Below the pieces are notes generated by a model, which saw only the letters and a list, made by a program, of their open reading frames with translations, did no database searches and was not told where the DNA came from. From Paragonimus skrjabini miyazakii (lineage: Eukaryota > Platyhelminthes > Trematoda > Plagiorchiida > Troglotrematidae), in contig JTDE01000226.1 of the NCBI GenBank assembly GCA_014338405.1, forward strand, positions 119,512 to 183,511: a stretch of DNA of 64,000 bases, written 5' to 3'. Position 1 is the first letter of the stretch. Every line of letters starts with the position of its first letter. The translations under genes and the position numbers were made by a program. Shown here piece after piece: positions 47,501 through 60,400 of this stretch.

Positions 47501-50500
47501 AGGCGTGTAAAGACAAAATTAAAGTTCCAAGATGTAAAGAATTGATGTTGGATGTTAAGTGGAACACTGGCGTACAGGAGACCAACCCTGAACGCCCGAC
47601 CGTATTGAAGTTATATACTGATACAACATAGGAACCCACATTAAGACAAGCGCACACCTCTTGTAACCTGTGGAAATGCATTAGGGAGATGACCAAGAAA
47701 ACTACAGCCTTTGCACCGCTCCGAGTCAACTATGACCGAGAAAAAGTGCTACCTGCACACTGTCTGTCTAGTTGACACTCGCATATAGGAGAATAAACCC
47801 ATAATTGCTCCATCCTGGCTACTGGAAGGATACTTGTCAGATGGTTTGGACGCAGATTGAACTGGACCGATCTTGTTGGAACACCACTGTGCACCCCCAA
47901 TGCCACCAAGTGACAGTATGTGTAGACGGCAACTTCTGGTGGAAACCCCAATCATTTAAGCTGCATTTAAAGGGCATTTAAAGTCGGGCTGTAAGTTTGA
48001 GTAGGGGTTGACCGATTGTGAAAGGTGGGTCAGTTATCTGCTTGTTGTGCAAAAGTATAATAAACATTTTCAGCGAGCGTATGCCGAGGTTCGTCTCGCA
48101 AATCGGAAGATCCTAATGCTAGTGTTATTCCCCTTCATAAGTTTATCAACGATTCACGTAGTTGAGCGATAGTGCATTCAAATGCTCGTAATTTGTATAG
48201 CAAAGTCATAAAAGCATAAAACCACGATGACCTAGTATCCTACCGATTTGTACAGGATCATGTATACAGATGTTTGTATACATGTAGAAGAATAAACCGT
48301 ATTCAACACGGTAAATGAAGTAGATGAAAATGAAACATTGGATAAACTATAAACGGGTCCTTTGCTCCTAAAATGGGAAATCGTCAAACGGAATGACCAA
48401 TTTGTTCCGAGGGAATAAATATCAAATATACATCAGTGATTAGAAACATGGATATGTCTGATTACACGTGACCAACCCACATCAAACTACACAGCTTTTT
48501 GAAAAGAGTCTGCAATATTCACCTCGATGACGAATAGAAACTTACTTGATACCCACCATTTCAGATTGTTGGTAAAAAAAGCTCTGGAAATAGACTCATG
48601 CTCACCTTGGTCACGTTTAAATGTAAGCGTTCACTTAGGTGGATACCATAAAACAAACCGTATTGCTAACTAAATATTTCAGTCATCTTACTTCAGCAAA
48701 ACGTTGGTTAGCTGGCTTATCAAGCATCTAATCGGAAGCGAGGATGGCCGTGACGCTAATTGCGCAAGTGAATTTCACAAGCCATTGGTCACAGTGAATG
48801 AACGTGTACTTATCGCACGTGTTATGGTCAACACAAACCGCTAATTAGGACTGATACGGGCCATCAGAAAGCTATTCAATTGGTACCACACTGATTGAAC
48901 TTGAAAACCTAGCGAACCACATGACGTTGGTCGATCTAGTCGAGGCACTACTTCTGCATTTACAGTTACGTGACCCATTTGGTGGAGAAATCAACATGGG
49001 TCACACCCAAGGCTTAGCAGAAAAGGTCCAATTTATCTCTTGTCTATCTTTAACACACTTGCAACGGAAGAGCTGACAGTTGAGTAAGTGACAAAGAAGA
49101 GATGTGTGAATCCAGTGAGTAACATCGTTCGATAAGGTAGGAAATCGTGTACGATTGACAAAGTTATGGGATCTAATTATCTAAACCAGCCGACATCTGG
49201 GAAAGCGAAATTAACAGCCACTCTTTTAACCACACAGGAAACAACGAATGAGTAATTCATTCGGTTGGTGCGTGTGATAATAACCACCGTCATACTTAGG
49301 GCCACTGCTTTGAACCCGGATGACGTCGAAATTGCACATGTCCCAGTTTGTTACACAGAAAAAAGGATATATTTATAAAGTGGACTGATCTTTCAGATTG
49401 GTCACGCAGACATTCCATCGGGCAGTGGTTCACACAGCCATGTTGATTCAGAACTCCCACATTCGTAGATCTGCCGTTTGATGATTTGGATATTAGAGAT
49501 TCAACCGAGTGGTTGTACCATCTAGTTTGTATTTCAGCCTTTTCCAGAGCTGTTTGGTATCTACGTTGTTTCATTGCTAGCCCCAGCAAGTCTGATAAAG
49601 AATCGGGGAGTTGGCTGACTTTAAATTGAAGACCACTCACAAATGAACACATTTGTCTTATTCACGTAGACTTCTCAGGTAACCTCTTTCGAAAAGAAGC
49701 AACATACTAGAGTTTCTCCCTTGTTAGAGTCCGTCAATGACGCTTATCCTTTCCGCGACCGAGATTCAAAACCCGGACATACTTTCTTGAAGCAGCCATG
49801 TTTACAACGGTGTAGAAACCGTGCATGAAATATTTGTAGGGCCACTTGCTTGTTGCATAATTTTTGTCAGTTGCCAGTTTACAGGATTAATATTTTTGAG
49901 AGGTCCTGCTAGGGAAGTCGGTCTCGTAAATTATTTGGTGGATTCCATATGAGACAGTGAGACGGGCAAGTAACAGGTTCTAAATGTGAAATTTCCGCGC
50001 ATCTGGCGTGGCTTTGTCACCCAGCTGATAGAGTACGTGAGGTGTTTGGACATGCTGTTTCTGTCGCTGATTGGAATCCAACCGAAGTCCTGTTTTTTAC
50101 AACTGGGTCCTCTCTAAATCAATGTTCTTGCCGAAATATACATGCACACAATACACAAAGCTTGATGTAGATTCTTTTGTAAATGAAACATTATTGAATA
50201 AAACGACGCAAAAACAGATACAATATAAAAGTAGGTCCAATCTGGAAAGCAATATTCTTCCTAAGAGTGGAATGAATCTTCCTTATACACTGTTTACCTA
50301 AGATTTTAACATCCCGTTAGTAATGTTCGGTTAGTCTCATGGGAAGCCTTTTCACTTCCTTCATATGGCAAAAACTTCATGCGCTCTGTACAGTTTTCTC
50401 ATCGTGATATCCTCTGGGTTCCACTTGGCGTTCAGGTTAGGAGCTTGCCGGTCGAGCCCAAACATTCGATATCGTCGTAAAAAAAACCACGATATAAGGA

Positions 50501-50561
50501 GATGGGTTGTACATTTCTGTACCGTAACTTGCTGGTGAAGAGTTTTCACCGTACATCATAT
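44521..50561. other. Intergenic, no recognisable gene
   Basis: No open frame here matches a family I know. The longest are 44533-44901 (+, 122 codons) and 45718-46068 (-, 116 codons). One SINE copy lies at 49595-49815. Confidence 0.5.
49595..49815 (-). mobile_element. tRNA-derived SINE copy, diverged
   Basis: Read on the minus strand: degenerate head with box B-like GGTTTTGAATCTCGG and a TTCAAGAAAG block, then one body arm (CTAACAAGGGAGAAACTCTA to GTGAGTGGTCTTCAATTT). Strongly diverged from the intronic copies. Confidence 0.65.
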
Positions 50562-50904
50562 TGTGGTCGATTACCAAACCGGAAATGCTAGTATTCCAAC
50601 TCTCGGCAGAATATCTCAACATGGCGGTGAGGTACGTTCAAAAGCCCACAGCTATCGGATCGCGGAAAACACGAGCGACCGGACGAGCTATCACTCAGAG
50701 GAATCGGACTAACGGACGAAGAATGGCAGGCAGAAAAACCCCCGATAGTAGGCGCCGATCACACACATAAACCGGGCAGAAGTGCACACGACGTGTGAAC
50801 GGAAACTAGGGGACTGGAATTCCTACTCATAAGCGCGAGCGTAACATGATAACTAGCGCGTTGGACAATAAAGCTTGTGCCTTATTGAACATCTTTGCGT
50901 TACA
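50562..50904 (+). mobile_element. LTR-like interspersed repeat, short form
   Basis: About 343 bp from TGTGGTCGATTACC to TTTGCGTTACA, with GGACAATAAAGCTTGTGCCT near the end. One internal module (TATTCCAACTCTCGGCAGAA once). Same orientation as 53966-54465. Confidence 0.75.
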
Positions 50905-53900
50905 TTATCAGCAAACGACAAAAAGCTTGCTACAAGCGTGTTGATATAAGAAGCTGATATTTGCAATCAGTTCAGTATTATTGCAAATTAGGAGCGAAGA
51001 TATACAGAAATAAATAACTGTTAGCAATTACCAATTAATACAGGAGATTGGGTCGATACGTATAGTTTCGCTAGTGTACAGTTTACGTAGCGATAGAGAT
51101 ACGAGACAGAAAATAAACGAACAGACTCATGTACAGTATACACAAGAATGTTGAACCGTTACATTACTAACTCTTCTTCTTCATCATCGGAGAATAACTC
51201 TCCCCAAACCAACAACAAACGGCCGTTCTGTTTCTGGAAAGCTAAATAGTCCTGTTTCTCTTGTAAGCCAGACTAATTAAGTGACCAATCATCAGTGCCT
51301 TCTCATGTGAACATCTTTTCATTATTGGTAGCAACATTATTCAAACGATCATTTTAAATCGATGTTGAGTATGTGTTTCTGTGAATGTAGTTACATGTAT
51401 CAACGTCCAAGAAACCAGTTATGATAAATTATTGAACAGTTACCTCAGTCGTCCATCATACGATCACTGATTCCGTGATCCACTAATTTGTGTACCGTTA
51501 CTGCTTATTATTTTCCACTGCTTTCCGGATGGTATGCTTGAAGTCGCAAAGATTGAACGTCGGTCGGTGGTCCCGAGTATAGACCACTTAGTGGACCATT
51601 TTTCTCCAGTCCTCGACGGTAAAACACACACTCAGCATGGATCACCTAGCAGCAGAAAGAAATGCCAAGGTCACAAAGCTTTGCTGGACAGTTTGAACGC
51701 TTGTTGCTCCAAGTGGCTTAAACTTAGGTCGTACACGATTCGAAATTTCATGATTACTGTTGGTTCAGATTTACTCTGATTTCAAAACAGTTGTATGAAA
51801 CGCTGCGTTTCGGGGGGTTGGAAAAAGTACACTTAAGCAAAAGAAGCGATCGGTTGTCAAACGGTTGATATTGACCACTTGCATACCATTCACTACCGTC
51901 GAGAGCTCACAGTGCCCTCTGAAGTTCGATATAGCTTTTGAAACTTTCTCCATGAGCTGTGACAATCTCAGTTTGACGCCAATCTCTTACCCCGAGCTGC
52001 GTTAGCTCCTCACTGTCAAATCAGTCAGACTTTTGAGTCACTACCTGTAGATTTTGGTGAACGACATAGATTGTGTATGAGTAAGCTCCTATTTCGTGTT
52101 GATTTTACGGAACGTTCCCGCGACCGACCGACCGACCGACCGACACGACCTCTTGCACCGTGCGATATTCGAAACAACAACACTAACTCCAATGTGAACT
52201 TTGCTACATTGTCGAACTTGAGGATATGGGTGAGAAGTCGCTAAGTCGAAACACAAATCGCCTTGACAACTAAGAGCTCTGAAACTCCGGATGGTGGACG
52301 CTGCCACCAGCATGGTAGTGGCGGCTGTGGTTACAACCTTTAGCATACATGTTTACAAATGCACTGATATACGTCTGTCAAGTATTCCAGATATCTCATT
52401 CAAAGGAAACCCTAACTGTTGCTTTTTGTACACGCATGTACGTAGGCATGTCTACAAACAGACAAATGCGTATCCGTTCGTTATAGAGCGAGCCTGCAGT
52501 TCGAACAGGTCTCGTAGCCGAGTGTCGTTAATCTCATTGGGCCGATAGCATGCATTCATGTATGTACCCGTTCTCGAAATTCACGATACACGTGTCCAAT
52601 CGATTGGCGGACCAGGTTTGGCATGGTACATCAATGTGATAGTACGCGTAAATACTGAAGTTGATCACACTCAAGCGTAGACAGCTTTTTCTGTAACCCC
52701 AATAAAAACAATTCATTTAACCGATTAGGCTATCGGAACAGCAGGGGGTGACTGATCCAATTGTGAGCCATAAATTTGGTTTCGCGTTGGGTATGCATGA
52801 AAGAATGTTATGAGTAAAAATGTCTTTCCCCGTGTCTCCTAGCCGCCCGGGTTTAGCTAGATGAATTAATTCGACGCTAAACCCGTGTATGTACGGGTCA
52901 CCCGAATGGAAAAACCTGAATTTCGAAAGACCCTGCGATCGAACAATTTGTGGACGACATTATAGCGAAACCAGGTACCACTTCACTCACATGTCAGTAC
53001 ACAATACAAACCGAACCACATGTCCCGTGCAAGCATATGAGAATGAGGTATGCAAAGCCTGACAGCTTCGACAGAAAAAATACTTCGATCCATAAACATC
53101 AAAGTCTGACTGAAGGTCAACTTCATAATTGGGTTGGTGCACTTTTAGTTGAGCATGTACTTATCATCGGGCCACTAAACCAAAAGCTGAGGGATTTGTC
53201 AGTTTGGCAAGAACGTGGAAATCACATGGAAGAGTTGAACAGTTCTCCTTGGTGTCGATAGTCGGTCAAATACAGTATTACAAATGATACTAGGATGGAA
53301 TTCTAAGATGTTGGATCGAAATTGGGGCTAGTCGGGCAGATTGAAACTAACTGCACGCCCTTTCTTCATTTCAGATTTCCTACATAAACTTTTTAAATAG
53401 TTTCGTTAACAAGCAGACTAGAACAAATATTTTACGCAAACAACTGCCCAAACTCTAAATTGATCTAAAAGACCTAAAAATAGTCAACCATGAGTTAATC
53501 ATCATCATTTTGATGATAAAATACGAGGCAGAATGACAGGAGAGTTCACATAATTTCCACATCTGTGGTTTTCGTATTTCATGAACATTTTCTGTGGAAT
53601 CAAACCGCATCGGTCAGGAAAGTCATTTGGCTGACTACAATTGGTAAGTTACGGTGAGCACATGAAAGTGACACCTATAAAATGAGTAGCACTGTGAACC
53701 AACTATCAAACATGCAGTTCCGTATTACTCAATATAACACGAAACTATAAGTTAACACAGCTAGAAAAAAGAGTTCTACATGTGTACAAATGCCTCTGTG
53801 CTTGTGGCAGATCTCAGTGATACTACAAGCGGATCAGAAGGCATTGCAAATAGCATTACATTGTGTAAAATAAGTGAACAAGAGAAAAAGTTGTTGATGT

Positions 53901-53965
53901 ATTCCGAGTGCATCCCAAGATTATCTGCTAATTTACAATGGCCACTGAAAACCCACTGTTCAAAT
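50905..53965. other. Intergenic, no recognisable gene
   Basis: Lies between two same-strand LTR-like repeats. It shows no gag, protease, reverse transcriptase or integrase motif, and I do not see a primer-binding site, so it does not look like the inside of an LTR element. Confidence 0.5.
52121..52144. repeat. (CGAC)n microsatellite
   Basis: Six tandem CGAC units. Confidence 0.95.
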
Positions 53966-54465
53966 TATGGGGGACTGTCAGGCAGGAAGTGCGAGCATTC
54001 CAACTCTCGGCGGAATACCCCAACACAGGGGGGAGGTGCGTACAAAAACCCACGGTGAACAGATGGAGAACGGCGTGGGCGACCGGATGAGTCATCGCTC
54101 GACCGGATCGAACCAACGGGCGAGACGTGGCAGCCGAAATACGATGGATAACCAAATTGAAGGCGTGATTATTCCAACACTCTCAGGAATATCTCGACAC
54201 GGCTGTAGAGTACGTCCAAAGCCTACAGTAGATAGACGGAGGACAGCACGAGCGACCGGACAAGCCATCGCTCAACGAAATCGGATCAACGGACGAGGAA
54301 TAGCAGACAGAAAACCCCCGGGTAGAAGTGCACACGACGCGTGAACGGAAACCTGGGGGTGTTGTGGACTGGAATGCTGACTCATAAACGCGAGCGCACG
54401 CGTAGCATATGAACTAGCGTGTTGGACAATAAAGATTGTGCTTTATTAGACGCCTTTTCGTTACA
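53966..54465 (+). mobile_element. LTR-like interspersed repeat, long form
   Basis: About 500 bp with two internal modules (CATTCCAACTCTCGGCGGAA and, about 170 bp later, TATTCCAACACTCTCAGGAA), then GGACAATAAAGATTGTGCTT and a TTTTCGTTACA end. Closest to 5816-6339, which has the same duplicated layout. Confidence 0.75.
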
Positions 54466-57400
54466 ATATGTATTTTTGCTGGCGGAAACCTAGATTTTCC
54501 CCCCAGAAATCAAAGCACTAGTAATTCCAAGCTTCCCGGCTATCCAAATTGACCGTTTGCTCGCAAAACGTAACACAGTACTGATGTGAAGTCCAGAACA
54601 TATGTACTTCAGTTCACTCCAAACCTGATGAGTCAGGGTGATCAGCATCTACATCTTTGCAATAATCTAGGCTTCCAGGGTAACCGGTTGCAGACCACAA
54701 CACGCTATAGTTTCCGGTCCAATCATCACAGTGGCAAGACCACAATCAATCATTAGTTTTCCGACTCCCCTGATGCCACTGAATCAGTAACTGTCAATTA
54801 GGACAGCCCTCCACGATTCGCACACCTGAAAAACATGATATGGTTGGTGCAGCACTGGTACACGGTATCCAGCTAATTGGTTTACGTATTGCTATATATA
54901 AGATTACTTGTATCCTAGAATAAACTTGTGACTCTATCCACAGTTCCCGGTCTTCTACTTCTACTGCATCCATTCTATCACTGGGCTCGAGTAGGTACAT
55001 TATTTACTATTAGTTCCACGCGTTCGATTAATACAATCTTTCTGCAAACTAACAGATGAGTTTCTGGTAGTGTTCATTCTACAGGTCTTACTAAGGTTTT
55101 TATGTCGAACATCTGTTTTACTCTTTTAACAACAGAAATTACACTGATGGATCTAAACTTTTTCACTTGTTCACTTATTTTACACAATGCCTTTTGATTC
55201 GCGTGCAGCTATCATCTGGAGGTCAAAAATCCCAAACGTAGAGACTGTAAACTTTCACTGGTTTAATTTGCGGATTGTATGGGCATAATTGCTTGTAGTC
55301 TCGAGAAAGGGAATGTTGTGCATTACACTACACCCATCTTGGGTTGCGGATTTGTGGACTTCTGTACGTATTCTGACTAAGTTTTCATACCTGACATGTG
55401 TTGCTTGTTGTAGCACCAGTATTGTTTCTAGTTCATTTTTGTCACTGAGCGAAACAGGGAACGGTCTTGGAAATTCCCCGCATTTCGAGTCAGTATTCCA
55501 TCGGATTCGATGCAAAAATCTGTTGGAAACGTTAAGAAACTCCAACGACAAAGAAAGCCTTATCATGTGCCTCCCTTGATGATTGCCCTGGCAGCTCGTA
55601 ATATCAAGGAAGTCTGATGCGATGAGCGATTATGTGTTTGATCTGATTGTAGTTGGGGCGATATGTCTCTTGTCATCAGGTGGATCACCTTTCCCAACTA
55701 CGTGCTTGCGTAGGGCGAAATTCTTGCCGTTTTGAGTTGGATTTCCCTCGCAGGTTTCGGTGGGTCTTATTTATCGCTTGGGTAAGCTGTTCGGTCAGAG
55801 TGCTTCTTGCATTCAATTTGAAAAGTTGTGAGCACAGGGCTTGAGATGCACTTCCGCGTGGTGATAAAAGTTACGTTGGAGTTGACAACACACCTTACTG
55901 CAAGCGTGAGTATGTGGGCTGAACAGCGGGGGCGTACTCGGAAGTTATGATTCTATAACGATGCTGTATCTCCGTAAAATACAAAAACTGCTAGAAAACG
56001 CTTTGAAAATATGGTTGATTGAGTCCATGTTAGACAAGCTAGGAGGAAGTAGCGCGGAGAAAACGCGTGCAGAGACAGAAGGCTGAAATTCACATCAGCC
56101 CACCGTTGGTTCCGAATTGTGGCTATCAGCACATCTTCATATCTAAAGTCGTTTGACGACCTACTTTACGTCCAACTTTATTGGTTCAAGAGTCAAAACT
56201 ACGTTTTCTCATAGTTGCTAAACCTTACACCTCGTAGCATGACGAAACTGTAAATCATCTAACTGCATCGTTTACGTCCGCATGATACCCAGATGGCCGT
56301 TCGTCCGTCTCTGGATTATCGGTTCATGAATGCGATACCGCATCCTGTGTGTAGGTTATTTGACTTTCATGTGCTCATACTGCGTGTTGGCTTTTCAAAG
56401 CACAGCTGAATCATGCGTCTTATGGGTACGTGTATGGAAGGTGAAAGTCTAGCACATCCATGTTTTTTTTCTCGGGCATTCTTTTCACTTGCCTCAGTAA
56501 CTCGTTAAAAATTCACGTGTATTAAATAATTATTTATCATTAAGGCGCGTAGCAGGTCCAGTAAGTTGGATACGAAGACTAAACCTACTGCTACGTATTA
56601 CACTAAAATAACATGTAAAATATTGTACTTTTGTTGTGGGATGTTTACGCACAATCGGTTACCTGTAGGACTACGTCAGAAAAGTGGTTAAAAACTGTGT
56701 AGTACTAGTTATTTCTCATTCAGATTCCGAGCGAGTAAGATATCGAATTTTTTAACTAACACACTTATGACCGCTTGTCTGAGTAGTACGTTCCAGCGTA
56801 GACAGATGTTCAAACACTCACTTGCTCAGTTGATAGTTTAAGTTTTAAGAGTGGATTTCTAAGAGTACAGCTGCCGTTGACAGACAGATGCCTGTAAGCA
56901 ACGTGCCTGGTTTGTGAAGATTTTCTAGGGTCAAGATTAAGCCTGTTTTCAGTCGTTTGTAATGCATTAACAATCAGCCCAATATCGCTCATCATTCTAA
57001 AGTTGGGTATGACATTTACTTAAACACTCTCATCAAGCACGACTTCTTTTTCTGGGTATGATGAGTAATCTTGAGGTTCGTCTCCAAACGAGCACAAACT
57101 TAGAAACTGAATATGTTATATCTGAATCCTACTGAACATGTACGCGAATGGCTGATACGAACAACGGTGAATGAATAATGCGAATAGAAAGCCTTTCCGA
57201 TTCGCCCCGAAACTGCGAACGACAAGAACCAATGAAAACACGCACAAAGCAGACTCCGGATATGCAAAGTATTTAGCCACCAGACGCTTTGTGAATTTAC
57301 ATGAGAAGCTGGTAAATATTTATAGAAAATCATTGACCTTGTGGCCGCTTGAACGCTCGAATAAATATGTGAATCCCACGTCGATGCATATCTCAGTAAC

Positions 57401-60400
57401 GGCTTAAGATATCTGACTTCTGGTAGCATAATCGTGTTCTTCAGGTCAGGTTTACCCTGACCGTAACAGAATATTGTGGGGAATCACTTGAAGTGGAATG
57501 TTCGACAACCTGACGGCCGAGTTACCATTGGTAACTGTGGTTAGCGCACTACGCACTTAACCGAAGTACCCGACAACAACTTGAACCTCAACCGACAAAG
57601 GGCTGGGCCACACTAACCCAACCTGAATGATGACAGTGAGGGAACCAAGGCATTACGGAGCGAGATTACTACTAAACGAATCAAAGCAGTAAGCACAAAC
57701 TGTATTAAATATTACCGTAGTGCTATTGGATATTACTCGTCTTCTGATCGGACAGCGGTGACCGAGGTGAATGTAGATTGTAAATTCAACGGACGACAAC
57801 TTTGTCAGTCTACGGCACCAAGGATCTGGACTGGACAAACTTAGTTGACAATGGGCTGAGCTGCAATGTTGCTCGTCAAAGCACACCAGTGATATACGAG
57901 GATCCTTTATAGATTGAAAAGCTTTTGTTTACGGTCTATCACTTCTATACAAGGTGCATAAATACAAAATTACCGACATTCTGTCAGGAAACTTCGTCTC
58001 TCTACCCAAACCGCCTTTTTCTCAGAGAAAATGATTTTGTCCAATCAGAATGAACAAAAATTCCCAGAACAATTTAGAGGTGACTTTCACCATCTCTACC
58101 TGCTCGATCTTCATTCCGCCACGCTTGTTGGTGGTTTTGTGGCCTTAACAACCACTTTCAGTAACTGTTCTCCAGTATCCTGATTGCAGAATATTTGCAG
58201 ATCACAATGCCCCATATATACGCCCTTTATCTTTTCTCTGAAACTTTCGTTCTGGGGCGGAACGAAGAGATTTATCCTCTGATTTGGCTTGGGAGCGACT
58301 AGCGGGATTGATCGCGTTATTCTTTTGGACCGAAGCTTCCGTTTTGTTTAGTTCAAGGCGGAAAATTCGAGTTATCTCAAGCCTATTTCATTATCGATCT
58401 AGCGTATCAACCTGGGCGTTTGTAGTTGACCCATCTCCACGTATAAGTTTAGTGTGTTCTGTGGTGGCATCAACTTACGGTTCGACTCATGTGGTCAATC
58501 TTATCTTACCCTATCAGCGATGCATTTCGAGTGACCTTTTGCAAAGTCGAGTAAACAGTGAATATCGAAGGTCTTGTCCTGGAATCAAAGCACTTGAGAT
58601 TATTGACTTAATCGATACAGTTATAGTGTGAATCAAAAGTCTGTCCGCCGAGAAACAAAGGTAGCAACTGCACCTGGCTGGTAAGCAGGCATGGCTGTGG
58701 AGTGAGACAACAAACTGAACAATGGCCACATGCAAGCATACGCAGCCTAGAGATCAACCGTCCAATAAGGGATGCCACGTGACTCAATCCAGTCAGACGT
58801 AGACGAGTACAAGTAATGGGTGCACTGGCCTGCCTTGAACATTGAACCAGGCATATGTGCCAGCCACACAGACACGCATTGTTTGTGTGCAAACTTAGGT
58901 CATGTCGTCTAACATTTATCACGAGCACTACTGAAGGTTTTGATAAACCAACGATGTTCCGCACACAGAATCGCGCTAAAAAAAGATCGAATTTTGCGAG
59001 GTGAACTTTCCTCTCACCCATCGAGCAGCTTTCCCTTTTAAATTCTCTTGTCCTCCGGGAAAGTATCTTGTTTGGGGAAAGTACTGCAGTCAGATGTAAA
59101 GGAGGCTTGGAAGTATGCACAAATCCACTGTGACTGTAGACCAACTCGAACGTGGACCATCATATATAACGTTGAAGTAAATCTCCCTTGTTTTCATTCA
59201 TAGTGCAAAGTGAACAGCAAGATATGGAATTCGCATAGAAAAGTAGCTTTGCTATCAACATCAGAAGCGTTTCTTGCGTTGTTGGATGTAAATCGTAACA
59301 TTCGTCATTCGTCCTGTCATTCGTTACAGATAAAAGTGTTTCTCGTCCGCCTACTTCCTTTGTATGGTTCCTTTGGTCTTCTCAGATGCGACGTGACAAC
59401 ACCGCTGCAGACATTTGGCAAGCAGTCGTAGACAACAAAATCCGTTGAAAGTCCGACCTTGTCATCTATGGGAACTCAGTAAACCCGCTGTGAAATGGGG
59501 AGAGCAGATGAAAGATGCGTTACAAGACATCTGGGGCTTAGTCAAAAGACAATACAATCACTCTGAAAGTAATGGCGGGAAGTATATCGGGTTCTCAACG
59601 AATATGACTTTTAGTGAATTTCATTAGCCACCTGTGTTTTTGAAAAAAAGTTGAATAGAGCCTTGACCCGAACCCACGTTTGCAAACCACAAACATATGC
59701 TGTGTCTGATCAATGGAACAACTGCTGCGTTGGAGAATGTGTGCAGTAAGAGCACCTATGATGATCTTCAAACTGATACACTCCCTGCAAAAAGAAAGTT
59801 GCATATCAGGCACCACCGTACCAAATAAGGTTATCTTTTGATCTCAAGTCTCCCACATATCAGGAATATGAAATTTAATGTGCCAGCAGTGGAACTGCAA
59901 AATCATTCCGTACTAAAAAACAATCGATCAGATTTTCTGAAATTATTTTCTCAGACAACTGTATTCTACTCGTCACTGCCCAGAATGATGTTCTTCTGTT
60001 CCAAGATTTGTGTCAACTCTCAAAATTGATGAGGATGATCTTTAAAATGCTGCCTTCTGATGTACTGTTATGCACGGCCATTCTTTTCCCCAGCCACGTT
60101 AACAAGCTTTACTGAAGTCTTCTTTGTTGTCGATAAGTAAATCATCAAACAATGCTTGATTCGGGAAATGCCTACCTCCTTGATTCTGTCACCTGATTTG
60201 TGATATTGTAGATCTGAGAACCATGGAAATGAGAGCAAATGATAAGACTAACTAGGACCGAAAACAGGCAATCAGAACGCCTAGTCATTGTGAATCGACC
60301 GCGCATGCTTGGAATTTAGGGACGTGCGTTTGAGCTGTTCCGTGTGTAAGCTTTAGCAAAAACGAATTAAGTTATGGAAACCCACTGTACGTGGCTAGGT

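Noticed and set aside
50562..54465. The two same-strand LTR-like repeats as the two ends of one LTR retrotransposon
   Set aside because: They belong to different size classes and the 3 kb between them has no gag or pol motif.
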